Shown here: one piece after another, positions 46,641-53,137 of the stretch
Layout: each line of letters begins with the position of its first letter
Numbering within the stretch: the first letter of the stretch is position 1
Source: Cupriavidus metallidurans CH34
GTDB taxonomy: Bacteria; Pseudomonadota; Gammaproteobacteria; Burkholderiales; Burkholderiaceae
Assembly (NCBI RefSeq): GCF_000196015.1
Contig: NC_007973.1
Span: 2,852,001 to 2,916,000 of the forward strand
Length of the DNA stretch: 64,000 bases
Direction: 5' to 3'
Program-made: the position numbers and the translations under genes
Notes under the pieces: generated by a model
What the model saw: only the letters and a program-made list of their open reading frames with translations
The model's database searches: none
Told to the model about the DNA's origin: nothing

Positions 46641-47154
46641 ATTTTTGGCGTTTTGTATGTTCCTTATGTTCCGGGAAAGCGACAGAGTTGTTTTCCACTA
46701 TTGGTGGTTGCGCTTCCGACTTTGCCTCTACTTCTGCGGCAAGCGGAATGCCGGTTAAGGCAAGCATCTCCTGCTTCCAGGCCCGCCAGTCCCCAGCGAC
46801 CAAATGTTGGTGGATGCTGTTGGTTGCTGCGATGAGCAACTTTTCGGCCCGGAGGACCGCAACGAGAAAACCTGCGTTATTTGCAGATCGTCCCACAAAC
46901 GCACCACCTAGTAACTTGGATGGAAATGGTTGGTCTGCCTGGATATTTTTCACACAAGCCACCGCCTTTTCGAAGTCGATTTTCTCGCTAGAAAAATAAC
47001 CACGGCTTGTATTACCCACGATGCGTAACCAAACAACTTGACGATTCATATCCGTCAATACTTCGTAATCAATGCTGCCGGTGGAGCGTTGTCCGACCTT
47101 GTGAGCTTCCGCCGACTTGAGCAGCAGCAGATCACTTGAGCCTTGCTCGGTCAT
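46606..47154 (-). CDS. island hypothetical protein, 182 aa
   Basis: Starts MTEQGSSDLLLLKSAEAHKV with GAGGTG upstream of ATG 47154. Mixed alpha/beta composition; the middle reads VVWLRIVGNTSRGYF, then GGAFVGRSANNAGFLVAVLR, and the tail is charged (KEHTKRQKSGRSNG). I do not recognise it. Its 3' end overlaps the integrase relic in another frame, so the tail may be a fusion to former integrase DNA. It is preceded by a terminator. Confidence 0.7.
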   Translation of the reverse strand: MTEQGSSDLLLLKSAEAHKVGQRSTGSIDYEVLTDMNRQVVWLRIVGNTSRGYFSSEKIDFEKAVACVKNIQADQPFPSKLLGGAFVGRSANNAGFLVAVLRAEKLLIAATNSIHQHLVAGDWRAWKQEMLALTGIPLAAEVEAKSEAQPPIVENNSVAFPEHKEHTKRQKSGRSNGADRSR

Positions 47155-47172
47155 AATCACCTCTATGTGCAA

Positions 47173-47209
47173 TAAAAAATCCCCGATGTCCGGCCTGGAC
47201 ATCGGGGAT
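47173..47209 (-). terminator. strong terminator
   Basis: ATCCCCGATGTCC (47179-47191) pairs perfectly with GGACATCGGGGAT (47197-47209); an A6 run on its left gives a U-tract for minus-strand transcripts ending before the 182-aa gene. Confidence 0.9.
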
Positions 47210-47245
47210 CTGGAATAAGGAAAAAGGCAAGCTTGCGCCGACTGC

Positions 47246-47635
47246 TTAGCGCTGGTAACTGAAATGCACGCCGAACGATAGCTCTTTGGGAAGAACTGCT
47301 GCCTTGAAAGAGCGAGTTAGAGAGCCAGGACGAATGTCAATTACGCTACCGCCACTTCGGCTTTCCCGGCTACGGCTCTTGCGACGCGGCTGACCGGGAG
47401 TAATGATTCGAATAGTTGACATGAGTGAAGTAAAGAATAACAAAGAAAAACCCCAACACCCGATGAGAACGTTGGGGTAGCTGGCGAAGCCGCAATTGGC
47501 ATCACATGAATAATATGTGCCAGCAAATGACTTTGTTACGCCTTCCTCTTGCACAAATCTGCTCCTGAGACCACAGCGCGGGCAGCCATCGAGGCACCGC
47601 CCCAAACGAACTGTCACGCCAGCGCGCCTTGCCAC
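47246..47635 (-). CDS. zinc-ribbon ORF (Ogr/Delta-like N-terminus), possibly two units
   Basis: 129 codons from GTG 47635. The N-terminal part CPRCGLRSRFVQEEG, then TYYSCDANCGFASY, has two Cys pairs spaced like Ogr/Delta late-activator zinc ribbons of P2/P4-type elements. A hydrophobic stretch follows, then a basic tail (PRRKSRSRESRSGG). An intrinsic terminator (47446-47478) lies inside the frame. The 58 codons from ATG 47422 (MSTIRIITPGQPRRK) may instead be a separate small gene, though no ribosome site is visible. Treat boundaries as uncertain. Confidence 0.45.
   Translation of the reverse strand: MARRAGVTVRLGRCLDGCPRCGLRSRFVQEEGVTKSFAGTYYSCDANCGFASYPNVLIGCWGFSLLFFTSLMSTIRIITPGQPRRKSRSRESRSGGSVIDIRPGSLTRSFKAAVLPKELSFGVHFSYQR
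47446..47478 (-). terminator. terminator inside the zinc-ribbon ORF
   Basis: ACCCCAAC (47450-47457) pairs with GTTGGGGT (47471-47478), with an A5 run on the left giving TTTTTCTTTG on the minus strand. Confidence 0.75.
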
Positions 47636-47647
47636 TGGTCATCAGAA

Positions 47648-47715
47648 TTATCAAACATAAAAATAGTTCACCCAATTCGATGTGCCACCTCATCGGCCGA
47701 AATTATGTTTGATAA
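47648..47715. promoter_or_regulatory. spaced inverted repeat between divergent small genes
   Basis: TTATCAAACATAA (47648-47660) and its exact complement TTATGTTTGATAA (47703-47715) flank 42 bases in the divergent gap between the zinc-ribbon ORF and the 105-aa gene. Likely paired operator half-sites; a 13-bp stem in RNA is the alternative. Confidence 0.6.
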
Positions 47716-47718
47716 AAA

Positions 47719-48036
47719 ATGATTATGCACACCTACCAATACGAGCTAGTCGACCCAAAATGTCGATCGTCAATTAACCTAGCAGAGCATGCGAAAGATA
47801 TCGCTCACGCCTTCTACTTCGTTCAATTTCAAATCTCTGATCTACGATTCTATAGGGACCGCTTTAAATTCTCAGTCCAATCCCCATTGACTCCAGCGGA
47901 TGCCCGCTCCATGGGGCGGCACATTGCCTCATGCGCAAAGAAACTCGCACAGGCAGCCACACGCGTTTATAACCAGAAAAAATCTCAAGACCCGAAATTT
48001 GCACAAAGCAAACAACTATTCAAGAGGCGAAAATAA
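47719..48036 (+). CDS. island hypothetical protein, 105 aa
   Basis: Starts MIMHTYQYELVDPKCRSS (ATG 47719, or 47725). Basic and AT-rich in codon use, no signal or membrane segment; the middle FYFVQFQISDLRFYRDRF is aromatic, the tail lysine-rich. Not recognised. It is the only plus-strand gene of the island and sits directly after an inverted repeat that may control it. Confidence 0.55.
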   Translation: MIMHTYQYELVDPKCRSSINLAEHAKDIAHAFYFVQFQISDLRFYRDRFKFSVQSPLTPADARSMGRHIASCAKKLAQAATRVYNQKKSQDPKFAQSKQLFKRRK

Positions 48037-48090
48037 ACACACCCCACTCAAAAGAACGTCTATTTTGAAAAGAACATGCAACCACTTTAC

Positions 48091-48120
48091 CCCTGTATCA
48101 CTTTCATGAGTGATACAGGG
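48091..48120. repeat. perfect 12-bp stem hairpin
   Basis: CCCTGTATCACT (48091-48102) and AGTGATACAGGG (48109-48120) with a 6-base loop, in a 152-bp gap between the 105-aa gene and the converging defence operon. No T-run follows on either strand, so it is a possible Rho-type end, protein site or relic of a mobile end. Confidence 0.6.
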
Positions 48121-48188
48121 ACTATTAGCTGCGCAAGGAAGCCTATTATTGGCGAGAAACTCATTAAGCTAAAATCTAATCTTAGCCA

Positions 48189-48827
48189 CTAGCTTGCTAA
48201 TTGAGTTACCGCCAAAACCTCCGAAAATGGAGTTAGCAGCGCCTCCTTCAGCAACTGCGGCGCCTTGAGGCCAGCCTTCTCGAAGGTTTCGAGCGTGAAA
48301 TTCGTAAAGGCCGGTTCTACCTCGCGCATTTTCTTAATTGCAGCAGGATCCAAAGCAAGCAGCTCACGTACAACCTGTGCAGCTGCACGATAGGTCTGAC
48401 TGCTTGTCATGTTCCTTCGCCCGAAGACTCGTTCTGTGTAGTCTTCGGAAAACACCGTTGCCGCACCTTCTTCGATCACTGGCGCCATGACCCCAGGGTT
48501 CGGAGCTAGCAGGTGAACAACCTCATGAGCAAGCTGGTAGCACGCAATTGCTCCATCAAGCAAGGCGTTCGGCGCCAGCTGAATGAGAACGTGGCGGCGG
48601 CCGTCATGATTCATTGGGTACCAAATTTGCGGCTGCGGACCTGGCCCGAATTCGACACCAAGGATCGTCCACGATAGATCTCTTCTACCGAAAAGGCCCT
48701 CCGCCTCACAAAGCATCTCGCTTAGGCGCGTCGGCAGGGTCCATGTATAACCACTGCTATCTGCCAAACGACCCGCCATAAAGTAATCTTGATTCTTAGC
48801 TTCACCTTCTACCCTAGTTATACCCAT
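48189..48827 (-). CDS. HEXXH metallopeptidase-like protein of the defence operon
   Basis: 212 aa, not recognised as a named family. The motif LAHEVVHLL (His101, Glu102, His105) with a following IEEGAATVF (Glu119/120) fits a zincin: two His, a catalytic Glu and a third ligand about 14 residues on. The C-terminal half is helical. There is no signal peptide, so it is cytosolic. It is the last gene of the operon, 24 bases after the mcrC-like stop. It could cleave a phage or host protein, act in activation of the nuclease, or be cargo; nothing in the sequence decides this. Confidence 0.75.
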   Translation of the reverse strand: MGITRVEGEAKNQDYFMAGRLADSSGYTWTLPTRLSEMLCEAEGLFGRRDLSWTILGVEFGPGPQPQIWYPMNHDGRRHVLIQLAPNALLDGAIACYQLAHEVVHLLAPNPGVMAPVIEEGAATVFSEDYTERVFGRRNMTSSQTYRAAAQVVRELLALDPAAIKKMREVEPAFTNFTLETFEKAGLKAPQLLKEALLTPFSEVLAVTQLAS

Positions 48828-48851
48828 CGATCATTTCGCAGATGGAACTTA

Positions 48852-50126
48852 CTAGGGCTTCCTCTTCTGTCTCAATATCGGGAGTGCCGAGATTAATAAA
48901 ATATTGAAAATTGGAATCTCAGCGACGGTACCAAGGCACTGCAGCCCTCGCTGTTGTGGCCCTCTGGAAGGCAGGATAAATACTGCAGCTGCTGATTGAT
49001 ATGATGCTGCATATGCGATGACCTGATTAAGGTCTCCCCGCTCAACGATATTCTTCACTTCCTTGTATTTCATATCGATGACTAGATTTCTCGGGATGGA
49101 GGGTATTGAATACTTCTCCACAAGAACATCTGGGGTAGCCTGAACCGTACTTTTTACTTGATTTTCGAGGCCACTGTCTTTCAGCAATTGCTTCTTACCA
49201 CCCAAGGCACCATCGATATTTCCATCAAATACGCGAACGTCGTCTCGCCTTATGTTGACTTGTTGCAGCAGCGTTAGCACATATTTCTCGAAAGCCTCGT
49301 CCAAGTCGAGAAGCAAAGTTGGAAGCAAAACAGAGTGTTGGTCGGAAAGAAAAGCCAACCCACTCTTTTCTATTAGCATCTTTGCCAACACAATTGCGGT
49401 CTTATAATATTCCCGAGTAGACGGCAATTGCTCAACATCATCCACCAAGGGATCGATCAACACAGAGTGAACATCGACATCAGACACAGAGGAAAAATAA
49501 TCAACACAAACTGACAGCCTTGCCTTTCTTCTTCTATCATGCAAGAATTCATCACGGTCCGCTAGCTGCAATAACACAGCCTTGATAAAACGGTTAGGAC
49601 CGTTATCGGCCGTCCGGTCGTCCCACTGGTATGCTAGTGACTGCTGATTCCTGCTTCGCAAACGAATCGTAGCCGCGAAATTCAATCGTCCACGCGGGGT
49701 GAAGCCATCTTCATGTATTACACGATACTGCTTTAACAAGCCGAATCGATGAATCTCCTCAACCCAATCGAGAAACCGATCCACCAGAAAAGTTTCAATA
49801 GGCTCGGAAGCCCTCGTGTGGTGACCATAGGCCCGCTGAAATGACTCCAGCACATAGGGCTTATGATTCGATGAATATAGAATTCTTTCCAAATTGACCA
49901 GCGGAACCTTTGGTCGAACATCCAAGGTCAACTGATCGTTAATGGGGATAACACCGATATATCCACCTGCCTGGAAGATCGGAACACCTTTCTTCCATCG
50001 CACACTGATGTAATCCCTCTCCAATACGGCCGGATAGATGCGGAGAGCAATTCCATCAATGATCAGCGCAGCCGGAATATCGATGGTCTCGTATTCCTTA
50101 ACGATTAAAGTAGTAACGCTGCTCAT
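48852..50126 (-). CDS. McrC-like 5-methylcytosine/LlaJI-type nuclease subunit
   Basis: 424 aa. N-terminal beta-rich McrC domain (GIALRIYPAVLERDYIS, then IGVIPINDQLTLDVRPKVP), the middle helical region (YGHHTRASEPIETFLVDRF), and a C-terminal PD-(D/E)xK nuclease: Glu279 in DEAFEKYV, Asp333 in TPDVLV, and IDMKYK (Asp351, Lys353). In McrBC and LlaJI this subunit provides DNA cleavage and stimulates the NTPase. The start is two bases after the McrB-like stop, so the two are coupled. Confidence 0.9.
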   Translation of the reverse strand: MSSVTTLIVKEYETIDIPAALIIDGIALRIYPAVLERDYISVRWKKGVPIFQAGGYIGVIPINDQLTLDVRPKVPLVNLERILYSSNHKPYVLESFQRAYGHHTRASEPIETFLVDRFLDWVEEIHRFGLLKQYRVIHEDGFTPRGRLNFAATIRLRSRNQQSLAYQWDDRTADNGPNRFIKAVLLQLADRDEFLHDRRRKARLSVCVDYFSSVSDVDVHSVLIDPLVDDVEQLPSTREYYKTAIVLAKMLIEKSGLAFLSDQHSVLLPTLLLDLDEAFEKYVLTLLQQVNIRRDDVRVFDGNIDGALGGKKQLLKDSGLENQVKSTVQATPDVLVEKYSIPSIPRNLVIDMKYKEVKNIVERGDLNQVIAYAASYQSAAAVFILPSRGPQQRGLQCLGTVAEIPIFNILLISALPILRQKRKP

Positions 50127-50128
50127 GA

Positions 50129-51040
50129 CTATTCAGCCATGATAGCCTGCCACCCGTTTCGAATTCGCTCCAACTCCTCTGGACTACGTTTCAAAATCCT
50201 CTCGAAATGAAACGAAAGCTGATTGTCCCAAAGTCGCTTCAACGAGTCATCGTTTTGTGCAGTGAGAAAATATGCATGACCGATTCGACAGAGTGGATTG
50301 ACGTGCCGATACAGCGTCTGAAAAAAACGCATCACTCGCAATCGACGCTCTTCGGTTAAGGCTGAGCGAGAAAGAATGATCTCAAGCGCTTGCGGATCTG
50401 GCTCAATCGAGATTCGGGCAAATCGCCTCTCCAATGCCAGATCCATTTCCTCCACGCCACGATCCCACGGATTCATGGTCGCTAGCATAATGAGATTATT
50501 AGGAATTGATGTAGTACGTCCAGATGCAAGCTGGAAGCTCAACCCCCGCTTGGATTTTTCGAGGTACGTAAGTGCCTCTCCGAATACGCGTACCACATCC
50601 GTTCGACTCAACTCATCAATAACGAGTACGACCGGGCCATCGACCTCGCTGGCTCTACGGCAAGCCTGAAGAAACACCTTGTCTTTAGGCGCAAATCCTC
50701 CACTGCTTGTCGGTACAAACGACTCCATAAAGTCTTCGTACTGATAACCGGGGTGAAATTGCACATAGAATACTCGAGCCTCGTCGTCTTCTACAAACAG
50801 CCTCGCAATTTCACGTGCATAGCGACTTTTCCCGGTACCAGGAGGCCCACTAAAAACGACGCCAGCAAAGCCATCAGCCAGCAAAGCCTCTGTAAGGAGA
50901 TATTTCTCGTCGCTCTCATCCAACTCTGGCCCCGTCACACTACTATTTAGCGCATCGGCTTCAGCCTCAGAATTCGCTGGAGATGCGAATCCCATCTCAG
51001 CTGCGCTTAAAGAGCGAACTTTTTCAAGTTTTTCCAGCAT
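50129..51040 (-). CDS. McrB-like AAA+ NTPase, no DNA-binding domain
   Basis: 303 aa. Walker A GPPGTGKS (65-72), the McrB-typical FHPGYQYEDFMESF (96-109), Walker B VVLVIDEL (137-144), and the sensor segment TMNPWDRG (188-195) where McrB has MNTxDRS. About 60 poorly structured residues precede the AAA core, so the roughly 160-residue N-terminal DNA-recognition domain of E. coli McrB is absent. Gap to the upstream gene is one base. It should form a ring motor with the McrC-like protein; target recognition must come from elsewhere. Confidence 0.9.
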   Translation of the reverse strand: MLEKLEKVRSLSAAEMGFASPANSEAEADALNSSVTGPELDESDEKYLLTEALLADGFAGVVFSGPPGTGKSRYAREIARLFVEDDEARVFYVQFHPGYQYEDFMESFVPTSSGGFAPKDKVFLQACRRASEVDGPVVLVIDELSRTDVVRVFGEALTYLEKSKRGLSFQLASGRTTSIPNNLIMLATMNPWDRGVEEMDLALERRFARISIEPDPQALEIILSRSALTEERRLRVMRFFQTLYRHVNPLCRIGHAYFLTAQNDDSLKRLWDNQLSFHFERILKRSPEELERIRNGWQAIMAE

Positions 51041-51041
51041 A

Positions 51042-51683
51042 TCAGCCTGCCAACGGGGAGAAAATATCTTCCATATTGCTCAAAATTTCGTGCGATTCGA
51101 TGAAAAGGGCATTAAATTGCTCAACCTCTTCGTTCTTCTGCTCCCGATAACCAAACTCATCGCGGAAGATTTTGACTAAATCTTGGGCCGTCGCGTTTTC
51201 ACCTGCAAAACGGAAATCGCGGTATAGAAAAACTGCCAAAGCTACAGCCGAAATTTTTTCTCCGAATAGCATCCCAGTTTTTGCATGCTCCCAATGCTGC
51301 GGAACAAGTTGGAATTCGGCTACTCTCCCCCCGTTCGAGAACGTACAGACTTTCCTAAGGGGAGATTGCGCCCGAATAGAACTGGGCGCATAGGAGCCAG
51401 CGACGTTGCTATTGAACCATGTTGGTTCTTCGCGTGTCTCGGAGTCGCTAAATGGCAATAGATAGGGCTTTTTGGCCGTTCCGTCAGAAACCGCTAAATA
51501 GCCCTCAAAAAAACCTTTGAAGCTAGGTTTGAGGCTTACATGCTCGCCGCTCGCTCTAGCACTCTCTTTTAGACAGAGATACCCAGCGAAAGACGGGTGT
51601 ATCCTATTCTTGCAAAGCGAGGCGAGAGCTATCTGAACGGCTTCTACGCTTAACACTAACTGGTTTGACGGCACGGTCGACAT
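51042..51683 (-). CDS. unknown protein between methyltransferase and McrB-like gene
   Basis: 213 aa, family not recognised. N-terminal helical region (VEAVQIALASLCKNRIHPSF), a central beta-rich part (KGFFEGYLAVSDGTAKKPYLL), and an acidic helical C-terminus (EVEQFNALFIESHEIL). It starts 80 bases inside the methyltransferase gene and ends one base before the McrB-like start, so it is locked into the operon. Since the NTPase lacks a recognition domain, this protein is a candidate DNA-binding or specificity subunit; that is inference from context only. The start codon could lie a little further downstream. Confidence 0.75.
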   Translation of the reverse strand: MSTVPSNQLVLSVEAVQIALASLCKNRIHPSFAGYLCLKESARASGEHVSLKPSFKGFFEGYLAVSDGTAKKPYLLPFSDSETREEPTWFNSNVAGSYAPSSIRAQSPLRKVCTFSNGGRVAEFQLVPQHWEHAKTGMLFGEKISAVALAVFLYRDFRFAGENATAQDLVKIFRDEFGYREQKNEEVEQFNALFIESHEILSNMEDIFSPLAG

Positions 51684-52767
51684 TTTCTAGGGATTCTGCA
51701 TCGGCACCCCATACATGATCGTCCGTTTTCGGAGCCAGATCAACACCGATGGCCGATCTCCCCATTTCCAGCGCCGTTGACAGCGTCGTACCCGTGCCCA
51801 TAAATGGATCGAGAACAACCCCAGGTTTGAGCTTCCCTTTGCATGAGCATGTCGTCCAGCCAACAGTTTGCTTCTTTGCGAACGTGAATTCGCGGAAGTA
51901 GCCACCCAAGACCTCTTTAGCTTCTGCAGCCAATCGCTGTACTTCTCGCGAGTTCCGACCGGTACCGGTTTGAACACGTAGGGCCTTGCCCGCATCTGAG
52001 ATACCGGTGGCCTGCACGGCTGCGATATGGGCATCGGTCAATCCGGCTTCGCGTGCAATTTCCATCGCGCGCCGAGCTTGCGGCCTGCTCTCATCCAGCA
52101 CTGCCGTACGTTGGACCACGCGCTCGGGAATGTGACCGCACTTTGGGCACGTTGCTATGGGGCAAGCCAACAGGATCGCCCTTCGGACAATCTCATTCGG
52201 GAACGGCGCTAGGTGATCGCCCATGTTGCGCCGAAGGGGAATATTCCACACGTCACCCGGATTGGCACCATTGCCATTCGCTTCTGCATAGCCGGCCAAA
52301 TCGTAAAAATACTTGGCAGAACTGACGAAGTGAATGATGTACTCATGCCGATTGGCAAGGCGATTCTTTGCAGGTTCGGGCATACCGCTTTCCTTTGCCC
52401 AGATAATTCGATTTCGAACCAACCACCCGTCGTCAATAGCAGCAGCCTCCAAGCGCCCCGGCACCCCTGCAAGAGTGCGCGCCATATAGGAATCCCCAAC
52501 ATTGAGAAATATGGAGCCCGACGGCTTAAGTACACGTCGCCACTCTCTCATGCATTCGATCATGTTCGCGACGTAGGCTGCAGGCGTGGACTCCTGGCCA
52601 ATTTGCCCATCGAAACCGTAGTCCCGCTTCTTCCAGTATGGGGGAGAAGTCACAATCAGATCGACAGAGGCATCAGGGACTGGGATGTGCCTCGCATCAG
52701 AGTGATAACGGAGCAGCTCGGGGGCCGAGACGTTCGAGAAAACTGAGGACTCTGGTTTGGTGGTCAT
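51604..52767 (-). CDS. beta-class DNA methyltransferase (SPPY type)
   Basis: 387 aa. Catalytic motif IV SPPYW at 41-45 precedes the SAM motif I DPFMGTGTT at 320-328: circularly permuted beta class. SPPY favours N4-cytosine, though N6-adenine is possible. Between them is an insert with a zinc-like Cys set (Cys207, Cys210, Cys307, Cys309) and a recognition-type region (TDAHIAAVQATGISDAGKAL). It protects host DNA in a restriction-modification system. First gene of the operon; ATG 52767 is preceded by an upstream TTG in frame. A promoter lies at 52842-52870. Confidence 0.92.
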   Translation of the reverse strand: MTTKPESSVFSNVSAPELLRYHSDARHIPVPDASVDLIVTSPPYWKKRDYGFDGQIGQESTPAAYVANMIECMREWRRVLKPSGSIFLNVGDSYMARTLAGVPGRLEAAAIDDGWLVRNRIIWAKESGMPEPAKNRLANRHEYIIHFVSSAKYFYDLAGYAEANGNGANPGDVWNIPLRRNMGDHLAPFPNEIVRRAILLACPIATCPKCGHIPERVVQRTAVLDESRPQARRAMEIAREAGLTDAHIAAVQATGISDAGKALRVQTGTGRNSREVQRLAAEAKEVLGGYFREFTFAKKQTVGWTTCSCKGKLKPGVVLDPFMGTGTTLSTALEMGRSAIGVDLAPKTDDHVWGADAESLENVDRAVKPVSVKRRSRSDSSRLALQE

Positions 52768-52841
52768 CAAGACGAGAACCTAAGCGACGGAGGGTGGGGC
52801 GCCGCATTCTGCACTTGAACAGGCGCGGGCAAGCGGGAGAA

Positions 52842-52870
52842 ATTATAGCTAGTCACGTGCCGCTCGTCGA
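52842..52870 (-). promoter_or_regulatory. promoter of the defence operon
   Basis: On the minus strand TCGACG (52870-52865), a 17-base spacer, then TATAAT (52847-52842). Predicted start near 52835 gives a leader of about 68 bases before the methyltransferase ATG. It lies inside the island. Confidence 0.6.
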
Positions 52871-52950
52871 GCCCCACTGCAACAGCGTTGGCGGCTGCGA
52901 TTGCATCGCTCCACGGGAACAGGAGGCGACCTGCAATGGACCGGAAAAGC

Positions 52951-52982
52951 AAAAAGGCCCGTGGCATTCACCACAGGCCTTT
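52951..52982 (-). terminator. terminator after the intact tRNA-Lys, supplied by the island
   Basis: AAAGGCC-C-GTGG (52953-52964) pairs with CCAC-A-GGCCTTT (52971-52982), one mismatch, A5 on the left giving a U-tract on the minus strand. It replaces the ancestral terminator now at 43957-43988 and resembles it closely. Confidence 0.8.
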
Positions 52983-52991
52983 CGCTTGATA

Positions 52992-53039
52992 CTGGTGGGT
53001 CGTGCGTGACTCGAACACGCGACCAACGGATTAAAAGTC
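52992..53039 (-). repeat. attR: 48-bp repeat within intact tRNA-Lys
   Basis: Identical to 43995-44042. It lies in the 3' half of the intact tRNA gene, from one base past the CCA through the anticodon loop. Confidence 0.92.
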
Positions 53040-53068
53040 CGCTGCTCTACCGACTGAGCTAACGACCC
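52993..53068 (-). tRNA. tRNA-Lys (anticodon TTT)
   Basis: 76 nt including encoded CCA. The acceptor GGGTCGT pairs with ACGACCC; the D-arm AGCTCAGTCGGTAGAGC, anticodon loop CTTTTAA (anticodon TTT) and T-loop TTCGAGT are all present. It serves as integration site of the island, whose insertion restored a complete gene. Confidence 0.97.
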
Positions 53069-53137
53069 GCAAAAACTGAATCGGCGATTATAGGGATGCT
53101 CCTACCGACTGTCAAGCCTGACGACTCGCCCGTCGCT

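Larger units (their letters stand above)
44043..52991. mobile_element. tRNA-Lys-integrated genomic island, about 9 kb, with defence cargo
   Basis: The sequence between two 48-bp direct repeats of the tRNA-Lys 3' half. It contains a P4-type primase/helicase, a decayed tyrosine integrase, small genes including a zinc-ribbon ORF, and a five-gene methyltransferase/McrBC-like operon. Base composition is clearly more AT-rich than the flanking chromosome, especially 47600-51600, in line with horizontal transfer. The primase plus zinc-ribbon pattern recalls P4-like satellites, which often carry defence cargo. No capsid, conjugation or intact integrase gene is present, so it is probably no longer self-mobile. 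Confidence 0.9.

Noticed and set aside
52767..52967. 66-aa minus-strand ORF upstream of the methyltransferase
   Set aside because: Spans the predicted promoter and leader; no start signal or family resemblance.
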